From contig CM067072.1 in the NCBI GenBank assembly GCA_033980235.1, forward strand, positions 32,711,759 to 32,775,758: a DNA stretch of 64,000 bases. Reading direction: 5' to 3'. The notes beneath the pieces are model-generated. The model had not been told where the DNA came from. It ran no database searches and was given only the letters and a program-made list of their open reading frames with translations. Both the position numbers and the translations under genes were made by a program. Below, one piece after another: positions 31,701 to 46,700 of this stretch. The stretch is from Diadema setosum (taxonomy: Eukaryota > Echinodermata > Echinoidea > Diadematoida > Diadematidae). The number at the start of each line of letters is the position of its first letter. The stretch's first letter is position 1.

Positions 31701-34700
31701 AAAGCTATAGCACTTTCTTAAACATTCGTAGAATTCTTGGACACGTAGGGCGTTCTGTATATCCACAACCATGGGAAATGATTACCCAGAACTGATGTGG
31801 GAACGTCAATGAAAAGTCCTTCAATCATTCAATCATCACGGCTTGATTGTTTACTTGCCGCGATCACTGCACTGTACATGTGTTGTAGCGATCTGGCTCG
31901 CCATATATACACAATGTACAGAAAAGTGAAGGCGGGCAGCAAGCTGAAATGTACGTGTACTGGATGGACAGAGGTCAAAACAGACCAGTCCGAAGCTTGC
32001 TTTGTAAGTTTGATGTAAACGACAACTGATAGGGAATCTTTGAAATATTGTTGTGGTATTTTGGTAGATTTTTTGTGTAAAATATCAACAAAATCAAAGA
32101 TCGCTTGAAGAAAAATTGTCCCGTTTATCAGAGGTCCCCGCCCGATTATCCAGTGAAAATAACGTGCATTGGAAATGTTTCTGGGAAGCGTATGTCATTT
32201 AAGCGAGGTTCCCGATTATCAGATGCCCGATTATGCAATGAATACTGTATTGACAATGGTGCGACATGCACGAGGCGCAGCCGAGTGCATGTTTGCAACC
32301 GTTGTCAATACTCGAGAGTGCGCCGCACGCCACGAAATAATCCTGTGCATCATTTGTTTTATAAAATGGGTCGAAAACTAACAGCATTATTCACGTACCT
32401 TTGTGGGTCAATACCAGTTAGCTACATGTAGCACTCGCTCAAAAGTCAAGATGTTCGTCCCAAACATTTACGCACGTCGCACTCGGAAATCCCGCACATA
32501 AGTACTGTACGTACGTAAAAGAGTATACGTACGCCACGTGTTATGCACAAGAAAGGCCGCCGGCTGTTGTGGCAGCCCACGGCCCGAACTAGAAGTTGTT
32601 TACAGGATTGACAGCGCGTATAGTAGCGCGTGACGCACTTGTAACAACTGATTGAGTGCGCACCGCTAGTGTAAACATTGTGACGTACGTCACGCCAGGG
32701 AGGTGAAAGAGAGACTCTTCTTAGTGCATTTACTAAGAAATTAATGCACGCACACGTGACTCATTTCAGCGCTTCCAATTGGCTACATTCTTGAACCCAT
32801 TTTATAAAAAGTATTCTATGCACTACAGTGCAGATATGACAGCTCACTGTAATGTCTGATAAAAGTAGTGAATGGTCATTAACCCTATTCTAACTGGGCT
32901 ATTTGAGACCAAGTTTTTACTGGGGGGGGGGGGGGGGGGTCAATTTGACCCCCCCCCTTCAGATCTCGGCCGCCGATCACGCGATCGCCGCAAAATTTTG
33001 CCTGAACATAGAGCCGGATGTCAACCACAAGATTACATGGTCATATAATGGAAAAATGTTGATTTCATATTTTTTAATAGATTAATTATGCAAATTAACG
33101 CATGAAATCATATTTTCACCTATAACTCCATCAAAAAGACTGAGTAGTGAAGGATTATCAAATTTTTGTGTCAGAGTTCCTCAGGACACATCAAACAATT
33201 TTCTTGTAAAAAAATAGTGCAATCAAAATCATTTTCTTTTGTTTTTTATTGTTTTGTTAATTTCTTATGTATTTTATTGTTTTTTCGATCTTTTGTTTTC
33301 TATTGTTTTTTTGCCAAAATTTGTTGGAGGCACTTTTTCAAGCTTATCTACATTAGAATTGATTTATTTCAATGGTTAAAAGTTGAAATAATCTAATTTA
33401 TATCAATTAAACAAAAAAACACAGTTTGCATTGGATTTGCACACGAAATCATGAATTTGAGCGGTTTTCGGGTTGACATGCATATGCAAAACATTGCATA
33501 ACTTCAGAATGGTGTACCCGGACGTCGCAAATTTGGTCTCAAAATATGCGCGAGACTTCAATGAAAACAGTCATGAAACGACGCGGCAAAATCTTGGCGC
33601 GTTGTGGAATCGTGGCGCGAAAAACGTCGAGGGGGGGTCAATTTGACCCCCCCACAGTTAGAATAGGGTTAATGCAATGATATGAGCTTTTACATGAGAT
33701 GAGGCGCTCTAGTCAATTTGGCTTTGTCACTGGCACACTGGCATTGCAATATCAAGTAATGGTCAGAAGATGTAGTCAAGTCACAATGCCACAGGCATAC
33801 TGATTGTGCTCCCTGACATAGTCAATCTAAGAATAGTACAAGCACTTTATTATGCTTGCTCAACTTTGCATAATACAACAGTTTCTTTGAAAAGTCACCC
33901 TTTTTTCAGAGTGTTTGTTATGCTTGTTTCTTGGGTACAATTACCATGGTAATGAGAAGAATACAAAGGGGAAATTAACAGCTCGCAAAAATGTCTGATA
34001 AACTGCCATTCGTGAAAAATACTGTCAGCTTACACAGTATATTCCATGCACAGGTTGCACTTGGTACATAATAAAATCACTTGTCCATCTCTGGCCAATT
34101 TCATTAACCCATTGAAGACAAGTCCCGAGTATACTGTACATGTACTCGGGCAGGTATCTATGGGAAATGTGTGTTGTAGCAAAATCAGCCCATCCTAAAC
34201 GGATTAAAGAAGTATCAAATCATTACAAAGGTGCAATGATTGCAATTAAAATGATTAAATTGATTGCAACCGGCTCTGGTCAAGAAGTAGCCAAGCATAT
34301 GCTGGTCCTCAAGATGTCACTGCACAAATTGTTGCTCACAATGCAAGTCCAAAAGCCACTAAACATGTGCAACTATAAAATAATGACAACGGTGATCCAC
34401 ACTCACTTGGCACCTTGCCGACATATCTGTTCTTGTTGATGTTTTCTGAATCCCTGGCTGCACTCTGTTCCTGCTTGCTTGGCTTGATAGTGAAAATATC
34501 CAGACGCTGATTGAAACATGAAAAGGAAATCAATCAAGATGGGTCAAAATTCCGAGAAACAGGCTCTAACTCAATTACTGTTAGTCATACTTTCCATGGT
34601 TCTTAGCAGTGTCTGACAGTCCCTTACCAACACCACTTGAGTATAAAGGCAATTATCCTTATGGGGCCCTTACTGATACCACATGTACACGTTTGTATTT

Positions 34701-37700
34701 CTCTGGGCCAGAGAAGACCTTGTAGTGATGACAAGAAAGGGGCAACTCTACACCCCTTACAACTCCTGTGGCAACTCCTGAACTGGATTCTTACAACCTG
34801 ATGTTGTACCTTAATGTCATACCCAGGAAAATAACCTATCATAAATGCTGTGAGGAAAACAAAAACAAAAACAAAACAAACAGTACAATACCACTGGTGC
34901 TTTAGAAACTGCTGTGTTAGAATCTGAACATTCACTCTGGATGGATGTTTTACAGTGTTGATTTTTTTTTCCATTCATGAATCAATTTTGTATCAATTTC
35001 AGGAACTTTCTGCCATTGATATCTACATTAGATGTGGAAGTCTTCGTTAATGGAGCTCACACATTATGATGTCATGATTTTCCATTCAGTATCTCTGAAG
35101 TGTTCATATTGGAGAACAGCTATCACCCAGCCCACTTAAAAATACCACTCGGTGATGGGAGTGATTCAAAAGGGCATGACAAAGTCCATCCAGTTTCCCA
35201 GAGAAGGTAATATCTTTAACCTATTTTCTGATTCCCTTATTCCTATAGGCTTTGTGAATTGCAGGACATATTAGGCCCCAGTAGGCAATGATTTTGTATT
35301 TGATATCTATTGAGCGCATCTTGCACTTTAATGACCATGCTGCACACTCCCGAAATTGTTTATCAAGGGAGAAACAACAATTCAAGTTTCTATCTACAGT
35401 AGATATGAACGTGTTCAATCATCGCATACCAGCCTACAACAGCTCCCTACTTCAATGCAGTTTACTCCTAAAACAATCTTACCAACCACCTTCCTTAAAC
35501 AGCTGCTGGTTAACATAATCATGGTAGTCAACTTCCTACCTAACCCTAGCTAGGGTAATAATAATGGCAGGGCTCTCTGGTAGAACAACATGAACAATGA
35601 AGAGGCTACCCTGGACAGAAAAGAAAACCACATTATTGTTATGAAATGGGTTGGGAAAAATGGACGGGAGGGCTCCAGAGCACCTTCATGTACCTGGAAC
35701 TGCTCCTGCAAAATGGTGGAGCCGGTGTCCGGACTAGGGGCGAGGAGGGAGGCATACCGCTGGGGGAACACGTCCTGTGAGATGCTGGTGTCTCCACAAG
35801 TAAAGGTCTCCAGTAGGGCCTCGAAGATGAACTGGTACTGCTCCTGAAGTAGCATCGAACATGGAGAGATGGAAGAAACGGAAGTCAGATAAAACTGAAG
35901 AGGAGGTAGCGGAAAGCACACATAAAACTATCCCCTAATCATAACATTTACAATCTTTAAAAGGCACATAGACCTGGTGGTTTTAGCCAAATGCGTACGC
36001 CGGCGCACGGAGCAAGTTTCCTACATAGACTTTTGCTATCCACTCATCTTTAGTGATTACGCTTGACCCATTTCCACGAATCCGAAGAGGTCTGATCCAC
36101 TGTAGTCAGTGGTCTGATCACAGTTCAGCTCATGATTCAGCTGATGATGACAGCTTTAGCAAACCTCTTCTGTGAGAAGACAACGAAGGTAATGTTATCT
36201 AGCAACACCTATGCACTGTACTCTTGATTACAGCTCAACTGTGGCAATCTTCGTATCAGTGCTAACGGTGATCAGCACTATGGGCACTATCATCCAACAG
36301 CACTCCAACAACTACCGGGTCTACATATTTGTACCTTTAAAAAGAAGACTGACAGACAAAAAGTAATTAATTCAACCTTTGTTTATTTTGCAATTAAATT
36401 TATTCATTGCAATCAGGAGAGTACAGCCAAGGTCCAAGTCTGCTATGGCTGGGGCCAGGCATAGAGACTTATCATAGTCATTAAGACAATAATGTTCATA
36501 TTAAGCCTACTGAGAGAATATAGAAGAACATACACGTTCATAACAGAGTTGAATAAAATGCATAACAGCCATCAATTAACATGTTGAGGACGGGCTGATT
36601 TTGCTGTACCACGTATTTCCCAAAGACACCTACCTAAGTATACTCGGGACTCATCCTCAACGGGTTAAGGATATTGCTTTATCATGACAGAACAACCTTG
36701 GGTCATTTTCTTGTTGTTTCCAACAAATATACTCCCTCCCCATCTCCCTTTGATGAAGGACTGGTCTGAACAAGCTGCCCTCACCGACACTTGGACCATC
36801 TTGATCCGCTGGTGTCGCATCCGGCAGACAAAGTTGTAGACATCGATGGTATTCTCAGCTTCTGCCTGGCTCAGCATACTGTCCAGTGTGATGAATGTCC
36901 CCGTCCTGCCAACGCCAGCACTGGAAAAAAAACAGCAGTGGTCATTGTCCCTTCAAATACACATTCCTTTCATTCACATTGACCCCAGTGTCCACTGCAC
37001 AGAGTGTGAAAAGGCTGGGTGAACATAGTTTCATAGCCAGTACACTCACAGACACACACACACACACACACACACACACATTTCCTAAAATATATGTATT
37101 GATAATCTACATTCATATCCCACTCTCAATGATATTTCCTCTCAAAACACACATCCTCTGCTGATTATCTTTCTGAGTATGGGGGATTTGCCAATCTAAT
37201 CTCATGAATTTGCATTTCTTTTCTGAAGAAAAAGAATATAATTTTTTTTTTTTTCACTGTAACTCAACTTTGCGATGATAGCCTAGTAGTAACATACTAT
37301 TGAAGAAACATGTCCAGTATGTCCTACTGTGTAAGTGGCGTCAAGGAATACTATCAATAGAGTAAAGTTGACCCACCCCCCCCCCTTCTGTCCAACAGAG
37401 AAGCTCATCTACAAGTTGTCTGTTCATCTTTTCCCATCGTACTCTACAACTAACACAGCAACAGTATACACACTGTACGTGCAATAGTGCATTAGTGAAG
37501 CTTTATTTCACCGACACTTACTTTGCCAAGATATTTTCTCAACATTCCATTTTCCATGCAAACTTTACCTACCTACAAGTGTAGCTGACAAGTTTGTAAG
37601 CCCAATCAACAGCAACAATATGCCTTATTCCAACAGGAAGACACATGGCAACACTAGAAGGATTAGGGAGATGAGGTAATCTATAATCATTGATGATTTA

Positions 37701-40700
37701 CAGTTTTTAGACACCTGTACCATAGAAGCACTCCAGTGTTTTGACAACAGAAACTGATAGAGATTTTAGCGATATTAAAATTGAAGTTGAACGCTGAAGT
37801 TGCCCTTTACCTGCAGTGAACAACCACTGGCCCTCTCTGCTCAGTCTCGTAGAGTTTGGTGGTCTGGATGAAGTTCATCAGGGGCGTGGTGAAGTTGGGC
37901 ACGCCCATATCAGGCCATGAGGTGTAGTGGAACTGAATCACCTCTCGTGATTCATGCTCTTTCTGTTCAGAGATTCAGACAACACCATAGATGATCAATT
38001 AGGGAAAAGGGCCCAAAATATGCTATAAACGCGATATAATCACAGGAGATGCAACATAATTACACCGGTGCCATGATATTTGCTCCTGCAACAATTGCTA
38101 CCACGAAGTATCTGCACGCTAAGCCGAACATTGATTCTACCTACAAACATAACCCTACCCTAAGTCGTTGGAGAAAATACAGTAAGACCACAGTAATTGT
38201 CGTCGGAGCAAATGTTGTGTCACCAATTACACCATCTGTTTATATTTCATGACTGTGTGTTAATATACGAATAATTTATGAGTTGTGAGTGCATAGGGCA
38301 CGAATATCGCACGAGGCGCGAGATAAGCCACTGGTCTATTCAACAAGGCGCGTAGCGCCGCGTTGAATAGACCAGTGGCGAATCTCGCGCCGAGTGCGGT
38401 ATTACGTGCCCCAATGCACGAACAAAATCATAAATTATTCGTTTTATACAACACCTTGTCCACAATCACAGTACTAAATTAGTGACCGCCAACTCAGGAA
38501 GGCCCAAAAATAAATGTAACAATCAGGCAGAGAATTGTAAACCACCCTGTGTACTGCTTTCAAGCACTCGTCACGATTCGACCACACAGTCACAGGAATC
38601 ACAAACTCCGCAGGGTCTATACCCATTATACGCTTACGTTAGATCGAGTTAGGCCTGACTGTTAGGCCAATCTGAGACGTCGGTAGATCTAGTAGTAGGT
38701 CTAGCAGTTAGACTTTGTCTATTTCCGAAAATGATTTTGTATAAAAACACAGAAAAATAATCAAATTACGGTTTCTCAACTTGAAATGAAGTCTTGATTT
38801 TGTGATCACTGTGGTCCACGTATAGCAGATCAGAGTCAAAAGTAACTAGAAATGTCGCTTTGGCGACTGGTATGCCTCCGCCATAATGCATGATTTTCCC
38901 AATAGGTCTAGATAGTACATGTGGACACTGTGTGATTACATTTTCACAAAATTGGCAAAATATTGGAATGACAAGTTTGTCACAAATGTGTTGAATGTTC
39001 ACCTTCCTTGACGTAGGTTTAATTGGATGAATAAGAGAGCATGTATCTAGGGATTTAAGGACTTTAACTTGACTTTGACCCATTCATACATTTAGGCATC
39101 GAGTAATTTTCAAGGTACAGGTGTGGAAAAAAAGTGCAATTTCTGAGTTGAATAGTAAATTGTTACCATTTTCATCTGGCCCTTGACCCTAAAATTCATA
39201 AGATAATTACTTTCAGGTAGAACATGCATAATATGTACTAAGTTTCAAGGTAACTTGAGCCACTTCCGAGATATGGAGGAAAAAGTTAGTTCAGCACTTT
39301 CACTTGATCTTTGACCTTTTGACCTTTGAGGCAAAAAGAGAAAAAAAAAAACTTTCCAGAGAATTTCTATTAGGTTACACACGCATACACCAAGTGTAAA
39401 AAAATAACCCTGCTGACATTGCATAAATATGAGGGTAATAGTAAAACTGTGAAGTCTTGCACTTGACCTTTGACCCCTGACCTTTGACCCCATGAACCCT
39501 ACATTCTCTACATAATCACTTCCAGTCAGTACACGTATATACTATGTTCCATGAAGATACCTTGAACAATTTTCCAAGGTACGGAGAAAAAAAAAAGAAG
39601 TTTTAATATTTTTACTTGACCTTTTGACCTTTGACCTTTGACCTCATGACCCAAACTTTCACCAGAGAATCTTAATTGGGTAATACATGTATACACTAAG
39701 TTTCAAGAAAATCTCTTCAGGCATTCAATAGATATGGTGGAAATAGTGAAATTTTATGTATTTGACCCTGACCTTTTGACCTTTGACCTTTGACCTCATG
39801 ACCCAAACTTTCACCAGAGAATCTTAATTGGGTAATACATGTATACACTAAGTTTCAAGAAAATATCTTCAGGCATTCAATAGATGTGGTGGAAATAGTG
39901 AAATTTTATGTATTTGACCTTGACCTTTTGACCTTTGACCTTGAGCATGTGCACCCAAAAGTTGATAGGCACAACTTCACCCCCTAATACACATACATGC
40001 CAAGTTTCATTAGGATACCTCAACAGGTTTCGATAGTTACCTTGTCCACAAAATTCATTACGGACGGACGGAAGGACGGACGGACGGAAGGACGGACGGA
40101 CGGAAGGACGGACGGACGGAAGGACGGACGGACGGACGGACGGACGGACGGACGGACAACCCGAAAACATAATGCCTCCGGCACCACTTCGTGGCGGAGG
40201 CATAAAAACACAGCAGTAGGTGTAAAGGCCGCGATACATGCAACTAGCTAGGTAAAGTAGCTGCGCGTACACGTTAACGTTGCAGTACTCCGCCGCGCCT
40301 GGTATGTGAGACTTACCGGCAGCGCAGCGCAGCCGGCCAGCACGTACAATGTACATGTAGTTTGCCGGCGCTTTGTGAGCCACAGAACTCTGTGAGCGGC
40401 CATGCATTAGTAGCCCCCCGCGAAGCCGTGCTATAGTACCTTCGAGCCATGCAATAGGCCCATGCCAGGGGACTATTGAATGGCTGTCACTCTCAATGAG
40501 TTTGATAGGTATTTTCTATTGAATGTCATGTGACATGTTCTTGGCCAATCACAATTCGACATCATTCTGAGGTGTTGTATAATAATTTATATTGTTTTGC
40601 CTGACATTAACTTAAAGATAATAAAAAGTTTTGGTACCTCAAAAGCTTCCGTGAATTTCCTTGTCTTGGTTTGTGTTTCAGGTTAAAGTACGTTGTCTGT

Positions 40701-43700
40701 GAGAATTACTCGCCCCAAAGTGCTCTCATGTCTTAGTAATCATGCAATAATGGTTTCGTACCAGAGCCGACGCTGTCCAGCGTCGATAAATATTGTACGA
40801 AACCACTGACTGCGACCAGCAGCGTGCAGCCCATTGTACGCATAGCTAACTGCGACCAGCAGCCCCATACGCATAGCGTAATGGGGCTTCGCATTGTAGC
40901 ATTCAGGATCATGACAGAATTAGTATCGCGGGTAAATGTCAACTTAAAATCGAAAAATTTCTTCGATTTGAAGACTTACCAATGAAGTTGAAGTATTGAA
41001 AACAGGCTTCGAACAACGTTTGGTTCTGCCAATAGTCCCTTTCTGTTCGAATTGATGACTGAATGTGACTCGGTCGAGAGGACCTTGGGAGAGCTACATA
41101 CACTGGATACCATGGCCAGCGCATGCGCACACAAACATCTTATCCGTTCATGGATTTGAAATTTGTGTGCATGTGATGTGTTCGCATGCACTGGCTGTAG
41201 TATTCAGTGTACTGTACATGTATGTAGCTCTCCTAAGGTCCTGTCGACCGAGTCACATTCAGTCATCAATTCGAACAGAAAGGGACTATAGGCAGAACCA
41301 AACGTTGCCCGAAGCCTGTTTTCAATACTTCAAGTTAATTGGTAAGTCTTCAAATTGAAGAATTTATGGGATTTTACGTTGACATTTACCCTGCGATACT
41401 AAATCTGTCATGATCCTGAATGCTACAATGCGAAGCCCGATTACGCTATGCGTGGGACTGCTGGTCGCTATGCGTATGGGGCTGCTGATCGCAGTTAATT
41501 GCATGATTACTAAGACATGAGAGCACTTTGGGGCGAGTAAGTCTCACAGTGTTAGTTATATGAAATGTACTATAACCTGAAACACAAACTAAGACAAGGA
41601 AATTCAAGGACACTTTTGAGGTACCAAAACTTTTTATTATCTTTAATTGTGTCTTCTTATACGTACATTATGCTATTAAAACTGTGACACATTGTTCAAG
41701 TTTTTCAATATTTTGGATTGCCTGTTACATGTATGTCCTAAATAAGAATGAATTTGTTGAATCTTTGATGCACCTTTTAAACATTTACTCAAGGCCATTC
41801 TGCTGAATATTACTCACTAAGCAAATGGCTTGCAATTATTTAAGCATGGACTGAAAATAGTCATAATTACCCTAAGAGTAAAATTCCGGACAGTGTAGTG
41901 GACATTTGTCTCCTCTTTCCATTGGTCAACGGTGATATTTCCATACAACATCTTCCTCGAAGGCCAGTATTTCTCACACTTTTTCTGCAATAAAATCATC
42001 AGACAAGACTACATGTTTATTCAAATTCATGAAATTCTTCCGTCGAGGTGTTTTTTATGCAACTGATATGACAAATTGCCCTACACCAACATAGGTTCAA
42101 ATTCCTGCTCGAGTACGTTCACCCATGATTTTTTATCATGGCTACTACTAAAAACTGATCAATTCAGTGCTTATTTACATCGATGTACATGTAGGGCGAT
42201 TTGTCAATCAGTGGCAAGACTACACTTACACAGGGCAGAGCGGAAAATTATACTGTAAAAGTTGATATGTTTATGCAAGTACTTTTCTTGCACTTGGCAG
42301 CATATCCGATGAACAGCACATATTTTTGATTCTGCAGAATCAAGACCTAACACAGTGGTACATACATGTATGAATAACAAGTAGAAATATTTGCATGCTT
42401 TTATGTCTGCACAAGATTCAAGTGCCACCGAAATGTCCTCTTACAGTAGGGAAAGGTAGAGTATGTTGACCCAATTTTTGCTTTGGGCTTGTGACACCAG
42501 AAATGACTGATTTTCTTGCAGAAATTAATACCTTGTCATCTTATTTAATGCTTTGAAAACATTTTGTAGCTATTGGGTCACAGCTGCATGGACCCATTTT
42601 CTACACTAGAGTGAATTGCATGCAACTTATTGGGAAAAGTGATTGCTGGGGCATGATCAATCATAATGTAACATTCTACCAACCCACCACTGAACACGGA
42701 GAGTTCTTCAAGAATAAAAGTTGTACACCTATGATCAAAATCATTTTTTCTCTTTTGATCTCAAAATTATCACAAACAACGCATTATCCTGGCAAATCAC
42801 GTCAGCAAGATAAGTTCCTTGCTAGAGCCTTTCAATTTATTGCAAGCAAATTTCAAATCGTGGAAGAGGAATTTTAGAGCCCTTCTTAGAACTACATGTA
42901 CGCGTGTACATGTAAAATGTATGTTTTAGCTTTAACCTCTTGCCGAGGACAGCTCACCGATTGCAGATTGCATGTACAGTAACAATGACAAGACCATCAC
43001 CGTTGGCTTACCTTGCCCCCTTCCACAAGGTTGGTCAGGATGACAATCTTGCGGCAGTCGTATTGCCATATCATCCTCCAGAAATCCTTCACTGATTCTA
43101 CATTGGGTCCTGGAGTAGGGGGTGCAAACATCACAAAATCCATATAAGCTGAGTAGTATTAACTCTAAATCTTATCTTAAAATATTGAGCATTTCAGCAA
43201 AACATGACAGTAGACCTCTCTCTACTAAAAAGCACTTCTAAGGATTTCTTTGATATTATATTGCCTGCATTCCATAGGGGGTCTACATTTTATAAGCACT
43301 GCTTCTCAGTACTCCCCTGCACATTTGTAACTACAGTTGAACCTCTCTTATCCGGCCTCCCTTTATCCGGATCTCTCTATTATACAGACGCAATCTCGCC
43401 GTTATTTTTTTTAATAATTACGGGAGGAAAGGGGGATTCCCAACTCAATCTAACAATGGCGACCTACAGTCGACTTTGCCGAGTACGGTTTATTTTCAAG
43501 ATCTACTTGATACATTTCTTAATAATTATTTAGGTAAATCATTCCAAGAATTTATAAAAGAAAATGATTTCATTCTTGCAAACACGAACCTCTATTTTGG
43601 GGTCTGTTACTGAGTGTAACAATGAAAAGGTTGCAGTATACACATTACTACATGTGGTACTACAATGGGCTACATCAGTACATGTGTATGTATATGTACA

Positions 43701-46700
43701 TGTATAAAGCATTGAGTCTCCCGTATCCGGCCAAATCCCTTATCCAGATGAGCCCCGGTCCCGACTTGTCCGGATACGAGAGGTTCAACTGTATATGCAA
43801 AAATGTCCAAACATTCTGTATATTGTATAAATACTCTGTATATATCATAATATAATGTCCACTACAGGCGGTATGTGGAATAAGAATAAAATTTCATTTC
43901 ATTCCATTTCATTTCATCTCAAACCTGTACACTGTATGTCCTCTAAACTATCCTTGGTCTGAAGACTGTACACTGTACATGTACATGTAAGTGATATCAA
44001 AGTAGAAACAGTTCAGCTTTGATAGATAAAGTGGTAAAAATTAGTTAGGTATTAAATGAGTAAAGGGCTCCAACACTTTCCCCTTAAAGACACTGATTAG
44101 TGCAGATTGCAGTGAATTACTCAAAACATCAACCTCAGCTGCTGACTTGGCTGTCAAATAACTCTACACTACAATATGTAAGTTGTGACTTGCACTTGTG
44201 GAAAGAGTTTGTGCAACTGTAATGCAGCAAGGGTATGCACATGGGCATAACATACAAGACGATAACAGTGTCTTATTGCATAGCCATTTACCACAGACTG
44301 TAGTAACATGTTGCTCATATACCACAGTAGCCTATGGGGAATTAATACACTAGCTCACATGTTTCATTGAATAGTGTACATGCTTTGAAATTTCCTAAAA
44401 TGCCTTATACGGATGATAATTGATCTTTTACCAGAAACAAATCAAGAGTTCCCCAGCCCTACATACTTATAGTCACAGATTTGAGTTACTGTTATTTCTC
44501 AGCATAGTTGTACAGCGATCGAGGTACATGTACATGTACAGTCATACGTACATACCTTGTGTTGCGATGTACATCTGTGGACATTTGTAGCCCTAAATCA
44601 CAGAGAAAATAGGATTTTGTTACTGACATATGCACTATAAAACATTTCAAATACAATATAAACCATTAAATCTTAGAGAATTTTAAACTCTACTTCAGAT
44701 CATCTTCTCTCTCGATATAAAATCATTTTGACTGTCATATGCAGTGTAACATGACAGTAATGTCTCACTTACAAAGCAATACCACTCGTTACCAAAATAC
44801 AATAAAAAAATGAGTATTCGTATCAACCCGTATAGGACGGTTTGATTTTGCTACAACACGCATTTCTCATAGACACCTGCCCGAGTATACTCAGGACTCG
44901 TCCTCAACGGGTTAACTTCAACTGATTAGAGACGAGTAGACTCTTCAAAAGACACATCTCTTTTTTTAGACATAATCATCTACGCCATTGTACCATACAC
45001 TGCATGCAGCCAAATATTTAAGATCCAGAATAATGCTTCTTACAATTGTCCTAAAAAAAAAAGTGGAGATTGTAGCTCTATCAAAGAGAATTGCGGAAAA
45101 ATGAATTCCACTACCAGTTTCAAGACCCATCATTACCATGAAAGTACCATATGTGACCCGCTACAACATACACTTGTAAAGGTCCAAAAGTCGCGCAAGG
45201 TCGAAGCCGTGAAAATCGAGTTTGAAGTCAGAGCATTAAAATTGGTCAAAACTTACGATTTTCTGATTTTGATATATCATTGGAGTCTAACATGTCTTCT
45301 ATCATCTGTCGAAATTTTGAAGCAAAATGATAAAAGGAAAGACCAAAAAATAGCATTTTTCTGAGCCATGTTTTTTGGCGTTTCAACGAAGCAGAAACTG
45401 GTTCGAAGTTGGATTGAGCACCACAGATAGGTTCCGCCCCTAACAACGACGAGAGTGATCTCATTGGTCAGTTTGCTGCTTGCTGCTAACCGAAGCGTGA
45501 AGCTCGCACACTGCCCAGTCGACTGGTCGGGGTGCGCTATGCTCAGCCGCTTCTCACATCCTGGTCACTGATTGGTTGGTGAGGAGACCGCCGACGCTGA
45601 TGTGCTTGAATGAACTCTTCAGGGGTTGCTAGGGCTTACCTTCTATTGTCCAGAGGTGAAAACTGACTTGCGTGTCCGTTGATCGCGATTGCGTCGAAAG
45701 GAAGACTTTTAGGGCGCTTTTCTCGAAACAGTGATTTTCCAGACGTCTCGACATGCTCTCTTTTAAACATCGATATCTCTGCATCCGATTATTTTTATAA
45801 AATGTGTTATATAACAATCTAAAGCAGAAAGATTAGGGGATTATATCGTGCAATTTTCAAATAATCGACCTCGCCCGACTTTAGGATCATTTTGTTGTAG
45901 CGGGTCACATATGGGGATATACAAGTTAACCCATTGAGGACGGACTGAATTTGCTACAACACGCATATCCCATAGACATCTGCCCAAGTATACTCGGGAC
46001 TCGTCCTCAATGAGTTAATTCCTGACAAACATGTGTAGAAAAGCAATATGACTGCGCGTGCGAAAATCGGGTTTCTCTCAATGTATAGTGTACTTTCTTT
46101 TGGAGCCTGCAGAATTACATGTAAATGTATCCAGGAAGAAAGGTACTACATGTACTTACGTCAATGTAGCTGGCATTGATGTAGTCAGAATGTGGGTCAG
46201 TCTCAAACGGTGTTAGTTTGACTCTAGAGTGGTCATCTAATGTGATAGAGACAGTGAAGTGTGAGCAGAATGTCAAACAAGTGCGGGAGGAGAAAACATT
46301 CACAATGTTCATTTTCTGCATATACATGTAATGGCATTTGTGTGTGTGTGTCTGTGTGTGTGTGTGTGTGTGTTCATTTCAAAAAATCTCAAAATAGACC
46401 CATTCTACAATGGAATGTTCCGTGCTACGTGTATATGGTGGCTCTTGTATCACTTAAAAAAGAAAAAATATGTGTGACTTAATTTTTCACTATGTGTGGC
46501 TTAGTCTTTTACAGCCCACAAGGGCAGGAAACATTTGGTGAGAGTGTATTGTATGTATCATACACTGTACATTTCACAAGCTTAATATTTTGAAAATCAG
46601 GACCTGCAAAACAATTTCGCAGATGGCTAAAGTGACAACTGAGATACACAGCGACAGAATTAAAATCAAGTTTCTTTCCTCCTCAATAAACGAAAGATAA

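Noticed and set aside
35550..35921. Two overlapping minus-strand frames at gene B exon 21
   Set aside because: Only EQYQF...LQEQFQ (35694-35843) continues D1; the other is a frame shadow.
39877..40407. Long minus-strand open frame rich in [10 protein letters not shown]
   Set aside because: It is the translation of the (GGAC)n array at the end of a mobile element; no domain or codon signal.
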